Source: Sipunculus nudus
Taxonomy: Eukaryota; Annelida; Sipuncula; Golfingiida; Sipunculidae
Direction: 5' to 3'
DNA: 64,000 nucleotides
NCBI GenBank assembly: GCA_026874595.1
Contig: CM049318.1
Location: 52,792,750 to 52,856,749, forward strand
The notes under the pieces were generated by a model that had not been told where the DNA came from, did no database searches, and was given only the letters and a program-made list of their open reading frames with translations. Both the position numbers and the translations under genes were made by a program. Positions 24,319-36,480 of the stretch are shown here, one piece after another (the first letter of the stretch is position 1; each line of letters begins with the position of its first letter).

Positions 24319-24670
24319 ACATTACTTTACATCAATAGACTTAAATACCTCGACAATTCGATGCCTTGCAACTTGCCTTTGTGGCACAGTTTAATACGCA
24401 GATGGCTTCTGGGCATGCGGTCGGTGGTTTGAGACCCATTCAAGGATCATGTCGTTGTATGTTACTATGTATTTTTAATAATCAGTTCTCTCTCACATTT
24501 CAGATGTCCACAGACCACACTCCTATGTACACAGACATACATGACAGCTCAAATGAGACAAGAACACAATGTTCACAAATATGTTTATTCATGTAATGTA
24601 TGAACCCCCAAAACACTATACCTCATTTTTTCTCTATCCCCATCAAATATATTGCCCTCTTTACCTTGTT
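24319..24670 (-). promoter_or_regulatory. Conserved 5' module of M4 with TATA-like box
   Basis: CTTAAATACC (24340-24349) and TTTTTTCTCTATCCCC (CTCTATCCCC at 24632-24641) with ATCAAATATATTGCCC, in the same order and at about the same spacing (291 bp) as in M2 (305 bp) and M3 (210 bp). Confidence 0.52.
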
Positions 24671-24867
24671 CCTCATAGAAGCATAGCAAAGTTTCTATAG
24701 TGGCTCCAAGTATTTATATATCTGAAAAATGTATTACTTTGCGACTCTTTTGCATTTTTTATGCCGAAATACCGTAGATGGCATCTTCCCGGCACTGCTG
24801 GACAGTACATTCCTCAATGGTACACTTTCCATGTCTATGGCTGCATTTGGTGTTTGTTAGACGACAG

Positions 24868-24886
24868 TGACGTCACAAAGACGTCA
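24868..24886. promoter_or_regulatory. Paired CRE-like sites
   Basis: A perfect TGACGTCA (24868-24875) is followed 4 bases later by GACGTCA. CREB/ATF factors bind this motif. It lies in intron 1, about 200 bp outside the M4 5' module; function unknown. Confidence 0.3.
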
Positions 24887-24889
24887 CAG

Positions 24890-27800
24890 TGATCGGTCAG
24901 GTGTCACCTTTAATTGGCTGATGTCATAAGTTGGACTGGCTTCTTTATTATCAGTTATCAGGCAAGGAATAAGTTGTAAACGCTGTAACTTGTTTTGCAA
25001 TATTTTGGATTATTGGTCTCATACCAAATTAAAGCAAGGTAAGGCATTACTATTTGCGCATATAGTCAGCGGAATAGCTCCTGCAACCTTTGAACAAGAG
25101 AGGTTAACACTGCTTTACTTGTATAAAAAATTATCCCTTAAAACATGCGGACACTGGTACTGGGATGGACTATACATTTTCAAAATTCATGACCCAATGG
25201 GTCAATTCAATCAGTATTCTTTGCCTCAAGATACACGTCTTATTGTATTCGTCTAATGTATATCACTACCTGGCATTTCCTTGCTGGGAGACAGATGTAC
25301 TTGACAGGCAAAAACTAACACTACACTCTAACCTAGGTCTAATTTGACTCTAAAATCTTACTGAACCTACTATAATTTGTCGATTTTGGCATGGACCAAA
25401 AAAAGTGATATTCTACTCTTTAATTATTTTTGATACACATCAAGTTTTCTTGTCTCCTAGTGCAAATTTCCACACAGTTTCATTTAAACTAATACATTTT
25501 CTTTGCTTATATACAAAAAATAAATTTTATATTGGACATATATGCATGTCAGCGTGAAGTAAAACACCTGGCAAGTAATGTCAACATGTGAATCTGGTGA
25601 CAGGTTCAGTTAAAAGTAATTTTAAACTAGTTTAGAAAGGTCAGGATTTGTAAAATTGTGCAGTACGTGCAGCAACCAGGTAGCAAGCACACTGTGTAAT
25701 ATTTTGTACCACTGATTGCACCCTTTGCAAGCTTTTTTCCATTTGTGTAAAGGAGTTAGCAAATGGTTTTAGAACCAAAATATGTGCAGATCCCATAATA
25801 ATTTAAGGTGAAGCACTTTATTTTGTGTAAATATAACAAACCTTGTAGGTGAATGGGTCCCTTTAAGGAAAAAACATAATTAAATCATACACATATTTTA
25901 TTGTGTTTATCTTTAGTCATTAGAGGATATTGAGCCACAGGTAAGATATTCACTTTGTTGAGCATGACTGGTCTATTGCACAAAGTATACGTACTGGTAA
26001 TAAACCAGTTTGTTAGTTTCATCAATTTGTCAGTTTTTCTTCAAATTATTAAATTTCAATATGGCTTTCCACAGCTCCTTCAAAGAACTAGCACTTTATC
26101 CTTCATTTACATTTCTTTAAAGCCAGCTATACACCTACCTCATCTGCTGAAAACATGTGATTTCTGGCTTACTCTGCATAAACATTAATAAACTGTTAGT
26201 CATCCTGATAAGAAAAGTTCTTATAATACCACTATGTACAGTGCAGTTTTGTGATAAATGTATGAACTTGTTTATCCACCAGCTGTAAGTAAACCTGGTA
26301 CATAAGCAAATGTTGACAAACAGAAAATTATGTAAGCTAAGTGCATATGTGTGGAAGGATCCTGGTCACTTGCTGCAAAATGCTAATTGCAAAACTCTGG
26401 TTTATCTTGCTTGCCACCAGATGTTCTTTTTGAATGTATTTGTATTGTTTTGGCATCCCCCAAGTTATAAACATGTGGATATATTTATTTATTATCAGAA
26501 TGACCAGCCTGTTTCCAATGGGATTGGTATTTTGTGGCTTATTTCTTTAAAATTTTCAAGGGATTATTTAAGGTGATAGATGTCAGATTTCAGAATAGGC
26601 CCCTTTTAAAAAATACTCTTTGTGATATTGGTTAAAATATCTTTATACAGGTAGTGTTATCTTTTTCTCATATTACCAAATCAGTCCTGTGTTAATGACA
26701 TTTCTATTACTTTATTGACCTGTTGCATGAATAATAGATTTTCTGAAAATCAAAACTTTTTCATTTTCCCCAGCTTAATTCTTATTTCTTCAGTACAAAT
26801 TTAAATAATTGTTGCATGTAAAATTAGATATGATAACTGAATCTTTTTATGAGATATTACCAACATGGTGATAACTCACCAGGAATTTGATGGATTTTCA
26901 CGAAACCATAACTTCCAACCAATAGATTATCTTGCCTAAGTTTTTTTTATAGGTTAATTGCACGCTTATTTAATGAGTTCAGAGGTCACATATTGACAAG
27001 GCTACTTTGTAGTTTTGCCATAATAATTTTTCAGGAATATGATGGATTTCAATGAAACTGAACAGAAATATTAATCAATATAATATCTCACATAAGTTTG
27101 TATCCCGGCAAAATCCATGCTTATTTAATGGGGTCAGAGGTCACCATACTTTAGTGGGGTGGTGATGACTTACCAAAGATCTGATGGATTTTCATGAAAC
27201 TCATTATGAATATTTACCACTACAGTTTCCCACATGTATTACATTTGCAGCAAAATTCACACATATTAAATAATGTTAGAGGTCGCAAGATAGGCAAAGG
27301 GCATAATATGCACCACTTGCAGTACTCTTGTTTTTCAAAAGCCATGATCAGTTGTAAAACTTTTACTATATTCAGTCAATTTATTTTGATTGAAAATCCA
27401 TCCAAGAAATACATTATTTCTGCCTGAGGGGTCTATACATTTTGATCCTGCAAGGCTTTGTTTGTTGCTCATTTCTAATATATGAAAGTCTATTGTTAAT
27501 TTATTATGAAAATTATAATCAACATTCATTTCAAAGAATTAACTCAGCCATTGTATACTGGCAATTCCATGCCATAATTTCTCAAGGTTTGAATGAACTG
27601 ATTTCTAATAAAAAAACTTTTAAAAAATGTGAAATTACAGTCAAATTTGTTTTCTAGAAGTCTCAGTGGAAGTCAGCTCATGATGTCATGGATTTTGTTC
27701 TTCAGCCTAGCATCTTAACCAGTTGGTCATTTAGTCAAAGAATCCAACTCAGTCTGACACCGGTGCTCCATATTAAAAATAAATCTTGACTTTACATAGG

Positions 27801-28111
27801 CTGTTAAAAATGAGGGGATAAGGTAGGGGGGGGGGGTGGTGCCAGCTCCCTTAGTGAAAAGTTTGGGGGGTGTGGGTTGGAACTCATGAGCCCCTGCAAT
27901 CAAATAATAGAAGGTAATAATAAGCACTAATAATCCCCAATACACTGTAGATGAGTCATTATGTCTCCTGAATACTTATAATGGCCCATTCTAACCTTGT
28001 CCCCCACCCTTGAATAACCCCATGTACTCCCCCCCCCCCCTTGCACACCCCCTTCTTTCTGGCCTCAGTTCTTGGAGTACCATAATATATTTATATGTGT
28101 TACTGTATATC

Positions 28112-28114
<3 letters not shown>
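24890..28114. other. Distal part of intron 1, no gene
   Basis: AT-rich intron. I see only degraded VNTR remnants: three units of about 150 bp with GATGGATTTTCAYGAAAC and AGGTCAC words (about 26860-27320), the same family as 34490-34750. A fragment resembling the 3' part of a type I hairpin element (GATGTCATGGATTTTG, about 27675-27730) follows. Confidence 0.6.
26860..27320 (+). repeat. VNTR remnant, units of about 150 bp
   Basis: Units begin at CCAGGAATTTGATGGATTTTCACGA-like phrases (about 26880, 27035, 27175) and carry TTTAATGRGGTCAGAGGTCAC. The same unit recurs in intron 5 (34490-34750). Confidence 0.75.

Positions 28115-28175
<61 letters not shown>
28115..28175. repeat. (AT)n microsatellite
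   Basis: About 30 AT steps, roughly 170 bp upstream of exon 2. Confidence 0.95.
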
Positions 28176-28176
<1 letters not shown>

Positions 28177-28342
28177 TGGTTAAAATTGGGCTGCCTAGTG
28201 AACATTAAGCTTCACCTTCAGTGCTTTATGATTAGGTATCAATACTAAGATCTCTAAGGTCATTTACAATGATACAATGTACATAGGTATTCATAACAGA
28301 TATGCAAAATGAATAATTATTTCTTCTTGGTGCCACCTGCAG

Positions 28343-28451
28343 CTTGTCGAGAAGTTTATGACGGAGAGTGTCTTCATCAAGAAGCCAGATGGAGGAAAGC
28401 AGGACCTTGCAGAAAACCAAGCAGAAACACTACAGAGCCAGCTGTACATAG
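28343..28451 (+). CDS. Ankyrin-repeat protein, coding exon 2
   Basis: Follows a CACCTGCAG acceptor and ends in phase 1 at a GTAAAC donor. Encodes LVEKFMTESVFIKKPDGG, then a Gln/Glu-rich helix (DLAENQAETLQSQLYI). Its last residues begin the first ankyrin helix completed by exon 3. Intron 1 before it is about 26.3 kb and holds the Merlin array. The acceptor lies in TTGGTGCCACCTGCAGC, which shares GCCACCTGCAGC with the 44-45 kb VNTR units. Confidence 0.85.
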
Positions 28452-29658
28452 GTAAACCACCTGTCCCTGACAACAACGCACTGTAAAATAATGCTGTACA
28501 CGGCTGATCATGTGTTATAGCAATAAGGCAGTGCCAGAAACAATAATGGTTTTTTCAGAGTCACTGCTCAATTTTTTCACAGGTCAGATATGTTTTATCT
28601 AATACTTATTAGAGGAATTCGGTCCACCTTTGTTTGCAGAGTTCTCTGAAACCGTGTTGCGTATGAAACTGAGCCATACCCCATTTTAAAGGTTATTGTT
28701 CCCGCAGTGACCTCACCAATATAAGATTAAATAATTTTTGTGTTTCATGAATTGTGTGGAGGTAACCACCGAAAAAAGCCATTTTAACTGCCTTATGCAA
28801 AGACCAGATTTTCTGTGTGGTTGCCTCCAGGATTAAGGTCTAATTGTGCGAATGAATACCCCTGCTGTCAGTGATGGATTAAAGCATGTTTGGCCTGACA
28901 TTTGACCAAGTCTCTGCAACACATGACTTGCTTTAGGAAAAGGAGGGATTCAGCCCAAGAGGATTAATTATGACAAACCTAATACAAAGTCCCAAGGTCT
29001 GGGGAGGGGCATGGGTGGGGATGGGAGATTGATTGTCAAGGCCTCAGAAATTGGTCTGAATCAATTAAAAAAAGTTGCGGTGGCTGAAATGGGGGTACGG
29101 ACCCATGGACTGCCCTTGGGTCCACTTTTGCTACTAACAAGGTATGTATATTTCTGTTTCTTTCTTCTTGCAGGCAGGAACAGCTTCCTTGCCTTAAATC
29201 ATTCATTTAAATCATCTTTCATGTCTTCCTAACATCAACCTATTCTTTACACGTCTAACAATAATAACCAGTCAAAGATCATAGAAACTCTGAATGCCCC
29301 ACTTATATTCCAGTTAGCAAATGTAAACATCATCACTGACCAGGTCTTCAAGGTAAACATCCTGATGTATGAATTTCTTTTTTTAGGAGCACAGAGCCAC
29401 AAAATAAATGTAAAAAAAAATTTGTACATATCATATTTAGATAAAATCCTACAGAAAATCTATATTTTTTTTAACTTTTAGAAGAAAAAAAATAAGCCAA
29501 CATTCCTCATCTCAGTTAATACCTCTCCCCAACCCTAGTAAAAAGCCCGGTATACCTGCTTTATCAGCTAGTTGATATATAAGCAAGAATTCATTGCAGC
29601 TACCCCTGCTTTTATCCCCCTAAGAAATCATAACAGCACCTGTTTTGTCACTTGGTGA

Positions 29659-29780
29659 CAGCACCTCTCCGGTCACTGGGTGGCAGCACATTTCTGGTCA
29701 TTGGGTTGCAGCACCTCTATGGACACTGGGTGGCAGCACCTCTCTGGACACTGGGTCACAGCACCTCTCTGGACACTGGA
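29659..29780. repeat. 25-bp minisatellite, 5 copies
   Basis: Five units close to CAGCACCTCTCTGGACACTG plus GGTGG. It lies in intron 2. Flanking sequence (29795-29910 and 30130-30235) is rich in CAAGTCC and its complement GGACTTG, which form loose inverted repeats. Confidence 0.9.
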
Positions 29781-30812
29781 CAACACTGATGTACAACTCA
29801 AGTCCAAGTCTGCTTTTGTAGGAACTCTGACCTGGACTTAACTTGAACTTGTACTTGAAGGTAATTAAGGAATCAATGGAGAAATCAGGCTGAGTCCATT
29901 TCAAGTCCAATAGGAAAAAAACTGTCACATATTATAAAGATCAACTTATGAACATGTGTGATCAACTAACAGAACATTACGAAATAATAATACTATATAC
30001 CTAACTTAGCACAGCGCCTGGAGCTATAAATGTAATTAACCGTTATAGTAAAATTGTGTGTGAACTGTCACAAAAAATATATATGATAACCTGAAATTTC
30101 AATTTTTAATTGCTTTTTACAGATTTTTGTATCAGACTACTCAGATTTGGACTCCAAATGACTTGGACTCAAAGGAAATGGACTTGGACTCTAAACTCTT
30201 GGACTTGAGTGGCCTGGACTCAGACTTGCACTCAGAAACAGATGGTGTGGACTCCATTACATCCTGGGGTTTTATGACCTCAAAGTTTAGGCAAAAAAAC
30301 AGTCTTTACCCTTTGAGGGTCACCCTCATGTTCCAACCCAGACAATCTTGCTATACCAAGCAGCGGTTACATGTCTTGGATTACTGCAGTGAATAACCCC
30401 TGCTTGAGGAGTGTACCTGTAGTGGAAAATTTTTATTCCCACTTGAAGCTGCATAATGCAGAAAATCCTTATGTGATATGAAGGTAGTACATTTTGGACT
30501 ATTGTATGTGGCCTCGTGTGTACAAGTTCTGAGGTCTCCTTTGAACTTGTTTTATGGCACATCATCAGGGTCCTGTATAAATTTTGATGTGTATATGTAC
30601 TCGTTATTAGTAAAACTAAACTCTTCAGAACCTCTGTTTTTAGGTCACATTTTGCAAAGTGCCATTCAAAGGAAATACATTTTTCATTGGTGTGATAGAA
30701 TATTTTTTAGCCCATTAGTTTTCGTGGCCAGATGGAGAGTGACAGTGTTTTATTTAACAATCCATTAAGATATCTATATATACTTACATATATATATATA
30801 TCAATTTTGCAG

Positions 30813-30878
30813 CTTGCTTTTGGGGCTTCAAAGATATTGTCAGGGGAATCTTAGATCTTGCTGAAGAAAAAGAAATTG
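30813..30878 (+). CDS. Ankyrin-repeat protein, coding exon 3
   Basis: Short 66-base exon with a TTTTGCAG acceptor and GTAAGA donor, phase 1 in and phase 1 out. Encodes ACFWGFKDIVRGILDLAEEK, the helix-turn-helix of a first ankyrin repeat (the ACFWGFKDIV part corresponds to the usual A-x-x-G-x-x-x-I/V pattern). Confidence 0.85.
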
Positions 30879-31374
30879 GTAAGAAAGTTTTGTTGCATCT
30901 TAACAAGTGAAATAAGTGTAACTGGATACATTAAAATATTTTGTCTGGAAGAAAGGGACCAAAAGGACACTTCCACACATTAGAAGTTTGAAACAAGTTA
31001 TTTTTATATGCTTGTATGTGCTGTATTTCTTCTTTTTGAAACCCCATATCCATTTTAAAACTGCACCCAGTATTCACAACCACAAGGTGATGGGTTTCAT
31101 TTGCAGAGGTATGAATCAAAAGCAGAGTTCCTGTACCCTTACATTTCACTGGTCTCTTATTAAATTATAGCTTGCCCTACAGAATAAAATTTCCATAGGT
31201 AGGTAAAATTACAATATTTGTTAAGTATCACTGGAAGAAACATCTTCATTCAAAACCACTCCAAAAGTCATTAATTTTATATTTTATCCTTAGATTATAT
31301 ATCATTTTCAACCAGGTACACTGTTTGTGCTCCTGTTATACATATTTGTGCAATTTTAATTCATTTTTTAGCGT

Positions 31375-32470
31375 ACCTATGAGCTTATGCGATGGCGCAG
31401 TGTCATCCTTCCTCTGTCATCCTTACATTTACCCATGCTATCTGAAAAACCGTCAGAGCTAGCAGCACCAAATTTTACTCAAAAGTCAGTCACATGTCAA
31501 ATGTTGAGGTATTAGGCATTTTGTGGGGCCACCTGCATCAACTTACATTTTGGAAACCTTTGAAAATCTTTTTCTCGGAAATCATTCAGATTAATTGTTC
31601 AATATTTCATTGAAATAATCTGAAAGATGAGCTTTCTCAAGTTTGTTCAAATGTTTTGGGGTCAATGAACTTTTGCCGAGTTACAAGAATTTGAATTTAT
31701 AAATTTTGCCAAGTAAGCATACTATCATAACAATCTCAGAAATGACAGGAGCTAGCTTCTCCAAGTTTTGTGCAAATATTGGTTGCATGAATCATATTTG
31801 AAATTGAGGTTTTTGTGGTGCCACCTACATCAACCTGTTTTTTATGGACAAAAACATATAATTTTAGCCTTTCTCAACTTAAAAATGTTTAATGATGAAA
31901 CCGGCAGATTGAATGGATTAGTTTTTCACAAGAATTATCTTGGGGTAGGGTTCTTTTAATTGTATAAGAATAGATTGGGCAAGATTTTGTCTGTATCTAT
32001 AAATAGCTTTGCAGACTACCAACTTTTCAGACTTGGCAACAGGCCAAGTCTCAGTCTTAATCTGTTTATAGCTTTTGCAAACTGAAAACTGTAACAGATG
32101 TTGCAACACGTCAAGAGTTCACTCATTGCAGCCAGGCATGATCAAGAGTTCATTCAGTGCAGTAGCTGGACCTGCCAATTTGTTTGGCTTGACTTGGGGC
32201 AGCTGCTTGCCTCAGCTGAGCTTGATCTGCCAAGTTCACTCAACTCAAGAGAAAATGGATGTATTGGCTTTAAAAATTTTAGCCTGTCCATGCTATTTGA
32301 TGACCTTCTTGTACACAAGACTGGTGTTGCCACCTTCAGTGACTTTTGCCAGTGTATGTCCCTGCTTATTTCTCTAAAGGGATTTGATATATCAGCCTGA
32401 AAGTGTGCATATTTATGCATATCAGATAGCTTTGTTGTGTACAAGGTTGGTGGTGCCACCTACAATAGTT
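31375..32470 (+). repeat. VNTR element remnant in intron 3
   Basis: It starts near GCGATGGCGCAGTGTCATCC and contains degenerate units ending in GTGGGGCCACCTGCATC (31530), GTGGTGCCACCTACATC (31815) and GGTGGTGCCACCTAC (32450). These are decayed versions of the GGTGGCGCCACC palindrome found in the intact arrays. No coding content. Confidence 0.6.
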
Positions 32471-33270
32471 TTTGCACTGTGTATGTTCCTGCTTATTTAT
32501 CCATAGAGATTTTATATTCAGCTTGAAATTAAGCATTTGTTTACATACTTGTTTTTTTTTAATGTTTAGTACTTGCATTGTACTTGAAAAGTAATGGTCA
32601 AGCATGTTATCATGGAAGCATTATACCTGATCATGATATATATCTCATTGTGCAGGTTCGCTATAGGCCTGCAGCCCTTGTTATATGATATTTTAACATC
32701 TTGAAGAAAAAAAATATTTTTAAATGATATGCTTTTTTAACCACCCAGTTTTAACAGTAACTACTTTTTACTGGGTATATTTCAAGCTGACATTATCTCA
32801 AAACCTTTTTATACTCTTGAATGTGTCTATTTTGTTAAAAACAATGAAATTTTATTTTTTTTATTGAATCAAAAATTAAACTTTTTGGTTAAAGGTAGAT
32901 TGAAAGATGACATAGGATAATAACAAAGATGACAGGAAAATAAAAAAATATATTATGGGGTCATACATGAATTAAAAAAAACGATTGATTTTAGATATAT
33001 GGGTGTTTGCTACCTTAAGTGCTTAACATGTAAAACTAATGCAGGAATATGTAAGAATTTAAGTAAAATATGATAAGTTTAACCAGGTATGCCATTTTAT
33101 TTAAAATTTAATAAGCATAATTAAACTAAATTAATTGACTTTCATTACAGATACAAATACAATTTTCACCCAGCCAGCAAGAAATTTTCTCATTTTTATC
33201 ATTAATAAGAGTTATTGTCAATGTGAATTTTAAACTTTCTACTTTGTTTGAATGTCCCTGTAGAGTTTCA

Positions 33271-33545
33271 ACTGTGAGCATTATTGAACTAGAAAAGCAC
33301 TCAGAGAGTGCAGACCTCCGCCAACGCAGCTCATATTACCCCCCATTTTTTCAGAAATGCAGGATTTTTCCCTTTAAACAGTTCCTGGATATAATGGTGA
33401 TCAGGGTAACCCCCCCAAAACATATCAATTGCTCCTTGTATCATTGCTTAGCCATCCTAAAAATTTCATCAAAATCTGTTAATTACTTTTTGAGTAATAT
33501 TACAAACACACAAACCAATGCTAGCAAAAAACTTACCAGTAACCC
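33271..33545 (+). mobile_element. Hairpin-headed dispersed repeat (GCAGACCTCCGCC type)
   Basis: It begins AACTAGAAAAGCACTCAGAG; GCACTC-AGA-GAGTGC is a perfect stem, then GACCTCCGCCAA. It ends around ATTACTTTTTGAGTAATATT with ACAAACACACAAACC. This head sequence is familiar to me as a widely dispersed invertebrate repeat, but I cannot name the family. It ends about 40 bp before exon 4. Confidence 0.65.
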
Positions 33546-33588
33546 CCACCCCATTGTAGATGTGACAAATCTGTTTTCATTTTTCCAG

Positions 33589-33665
33589 GTCTTGATGTGA
33601 ATACTCAAAACAAAGGGTCCGGATGGACCCCTTTACATGCTGCTACATTCCAAGAACACGGCCCA
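33589..33665 (+). CDS. Ankyrin-repeat protein, coding exon 4
   Basis: TTTTTCCAG acceptor, phase 1 in, phase 0 out at GTGAGT. Encodes GLDVNTQNKGSGWTPLHAAT, then FQEHGP. The G-WTPLHAA motif is the diagnostic start of an ankyrin repeat. DVNTQNKGSG is the preceding inter-repeat beta-turn, so this exon links the first and second repeats. Confidence 0.92.
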
Positions 33666-34205
33666 GTGAGTAGAAAATCATTTGCAAATTTTAAAATAGC
33701 TAATTATCAGAACGGATGTATCAATCTTCTTTATTTTGTGAGTTTAGTTATGAGTGGTGTGCGAATTTATTGATTGAACCGATGATTGGTTGTTTTATTT
33801 CATAATCAATTAAATCGATTGAATATTTGCATAATCAATCAAAAATGATTTTTGTATGTACATCCAAAATAGTCATATTATCCGGAGAAAGAATATTCTA
33901 ATTGTGTCAGAGAATTAAAGACAGGCCACAAAGTAGCAGACAGCATTAAAACTAAACCTCGTGCAGCAAACCAGTTGGCTGTTACCTGGAATGTAATGTA
34001 CAAGTCAACCCTAGTGGTCAGACCCACAGAACATAGCTATACAAAGCAGCAGATCCACAAAAAGAGTTCTGGGATGACTGCTGTGTATAACCACTGCATG
34101 ATTTTTATTTTAATATTAAGAATAAAGTCTTCATTAAGATGTAATTTTAATTTTCCCAATTTGAAGTGGTAGGTTTTGAGTAGAAACAATATTTGGTGTG
34201 CTTTT

Positions 34206-34248
34206 AAGCTTAGACCATGGGGCTGATAACAGACCTTCAGTAGTGGAA
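34206..34248 (+). pseudogene. Vestigial partial copy of exon 5 in intron 4
   Basis: TTAGACCATGGGGCTGA at 34210-34226 is identical to exon 5 at 34301-34317, 91 bp downstream. The following bases (TAACAGACCTTCAG) still resemble exon 5's CCCAGAAAGACCTGATTCAG. It has an AG just before it but no intact frame. Confidence 0.6.
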
Positions 34249-34285
34249 CATAAGAGCTTTGTTATAGTATTGTCTGTTGTTTCAG

Positions 34286-34344
34286 GTGATCATGTATTTA
34301 TTAGACCATGGGGCTGACCCAGAAAGACCTGATTCAGAGGGAAG
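34286..34344 (+). CDS. Ankyrin-repeat protein, coding exon 5
   Basis: TTGTTTCAG acceptor and GTGAGA donor; phase 0 in, phase 2 out. Encodes VIMYLLDHGADPERPDSEG plus the first two bases of an Arg codon. V-x-x-LLDHGADP is the second helix and turn of an ankyrin repeat. Part of this exon is duplicated just upstream in the intron. Confidence 0.92.
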
Positions 34345-34419
34345 GTGAGAAAATATCTTACTCATGAAACTTTTTGTACACCCATCTATGATGGTATGTA
34401 TTATGGTATATAATTTCCT

Positions 34420-35095
34420 ACAGTTCATTTGTCTGTCCATCTGTCTGTCTGTCCATAAACTTTTAGTGTTGATGTGATAACTTATTGGGGCTTTGATGGA
34501 TTTTCATGAAGCTCTCCATAAGCTCTTACCAATAGATTATCACACCCAAGTTGGATTATGGGCAAAATGTACACATTTAATAAGGTCAGAGGACACTAGG
34601 CTGCTTTTGAGGTGTCACCTCAATAACTTACCAGGAATATAATGGATTTAGATTAAACTCAACAGAAATATTAATCAATATAAATATCTCACCTAAGTTC
34701 CAGCAAATTCAGTGTATATTTAATAAGGTCAGAGGTCACCAGACTTTGATCAGTACCTATATAGTGGTCTTCATGGGTTAGAGGATGCCCTTTGTAAAAC
34801 TCATTATTATTCTAACAAGAGCACTGCAAATGGTGCATAATGCATCCGTCATATAGCTTGTGACCTCTGACCTCACTTTGCTGGGAATGTTATTCAGATG
34901 AGAAACTGTATTGGTTAATATTCATGAAAATCCACCAGACTTTAGGTAAGTCAACACAGCCCCAACAAAGTTTGGTGAATCTAAAAGTAAACACGCTTTG
35001 TCTGGCTGGCTGGTACTTTATTCATCTGTCCTTTTACAGGGCACAAATCACAGCTGTTGGAGTCAGCTGAGAATCATAACCCATGGGTAACTTGT
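34420..35095 (+). mobile_element. Degenerate type I hairpin/VNTR element in intron 5
   Basis: A short GTCTGTCC run (34430-34455) is followed by two units of the GATGGATTTTCATGAA / AGGTCAGAGGTCAC family. Then comes an inverted stretch (34850-34970, GTGACCTCTGACCTCA and ATGAAAATCCACCAGA). It ends in the type I 3' stem AACCCATGGGTAACTTGTT at about 35077-35095. The internal inversion makes it capable of a long hairpin. Confidence 0.6.
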
Positions 35096-35099
35096 TTAA

Positions 35100-36350
35100 A
35101 TGAAACTGTGTGGCTATATCATATAAACACAGTTGAGTCATTTTGTATAGGACATTGGATACTACCGTTTCCAACCCTAATATCATGTGTAAAACCACAG
35201 GCTTAAAGCTTCCTTAACTGGCATAGATCCAACCTTGATATACAAAGCATGTTTCTATAGGAATAGGATGGATACCTTCTCTTTTGTTTGCTGTATTGTT
35301 GTTTATCCCTCTACAGTGTCAGCTTTACTATTGTTAATAAGCATTGATATAATACTGAATGATCATTTATCTGAAGGTACTCCGAGGACTACCTCTAACT
35401 ATTTGGTTATTAATTTGAGAAGATTGTTCACACTTTCAGAATACAATCAACAAAAATATACACTGATTGTCTGTAAACAATACAAACCCAGAATGATATT
35501 ACAATGTACTTCACATCCACTTAGAAGCTGGTGTTAAAGTAATCCATATTGTATGAAATCTGTGTTCCACTGAGAAACATACTATACCTACATCTGAGAA
35601 TGCTTTAATGTGCCTTTGTTTCAAGATTCTCAATTAGGCAGCTATCATGTTGTTACAAATAATCCTCCACTGACGGAGTTAGCATGACTAAGAGTAAGAT
35701 AATTGTTTTGCAGTGTGGTCCTTTGGACCCAGCTTTTTGTAATGTTGAGATGCTGAGCAAATGTTTTGCTTCTCAGTTGTATATCTAGTTGCTCCTAACA
35801 AGGACACAGATTATAATTATTAAAGTTATGGCTTTCAAAGACATATGCTCATCATGCAGTTACAGGTTTTACAATGCAGTCATCCTTGGTCTCCTGTTTG
35901 TTTTAATCACTGCTTTGTATAGCAAGGTTTTCTGGGTCACAACACCAGGGTGGGCACAGAGCAAAGAACTGTAATCGCTCTAGAGAGTGTGGTACTGATC
36001 CAGCTCCAAATTTTAAACTTGAGCTATACCTGCCCTTGTTGGTCTTATTCTTGGCCCTATGCCAGAACCAGTTAAATCAGGCAAATGAGAGCAGGTGTCG
36101 CATGTTTCAATTTTGGAGCTGGATGCCCAATGCAATAACTGCTGATCCATGGCTCATGCTGCAAAAAAGGATTAATATTGTTTACATTTTTAAAATTTAA
36201 TTGTGACTTGCTTCTCATAGTGGATGTAACCTTGCACACAAAAGCATTTCTACTCATGGCCTTGCCAGTGAAGCTTGCTTTATTAGCGAAGCAGTAGATG
36301 TTTGACTTGCATGTCACAGGTTACACCCTATTTCTGTTTTCATTGGTGGC
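35100..36350. other. Intron 5, no feature recognised
   Basis: AT-rich intron sequence without coding signal or clear repeat. Confidence 0.55.
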
Positions 36351-36354
36351 AGCA

Positions 36355-36480
36355 GTGGGATCCAGGGAGTTGGTGTCATGGCCATGGTCAACACCCAGCT
36401 GTAGAACATCTGACTTGTGCCACAGGTTATTGGTTCGAATCCATATTTGGCCCTATTACTATTTTCACCCAGTTCATTAA
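36355..36480 (+). mobile_element. tRNA-like SINE remnant
   Basis: GGTTCGAATCC at about 36432 is an exact RNA polymerase III B-box. About 55 bases upstream, AGTTGGTGTCATGG-type sequence could be a weak A-box. I could not fold an intact tRNA, so a SINE head or decayed tRNA copy in intron 5 is the best reading. Confidence 0.42.
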
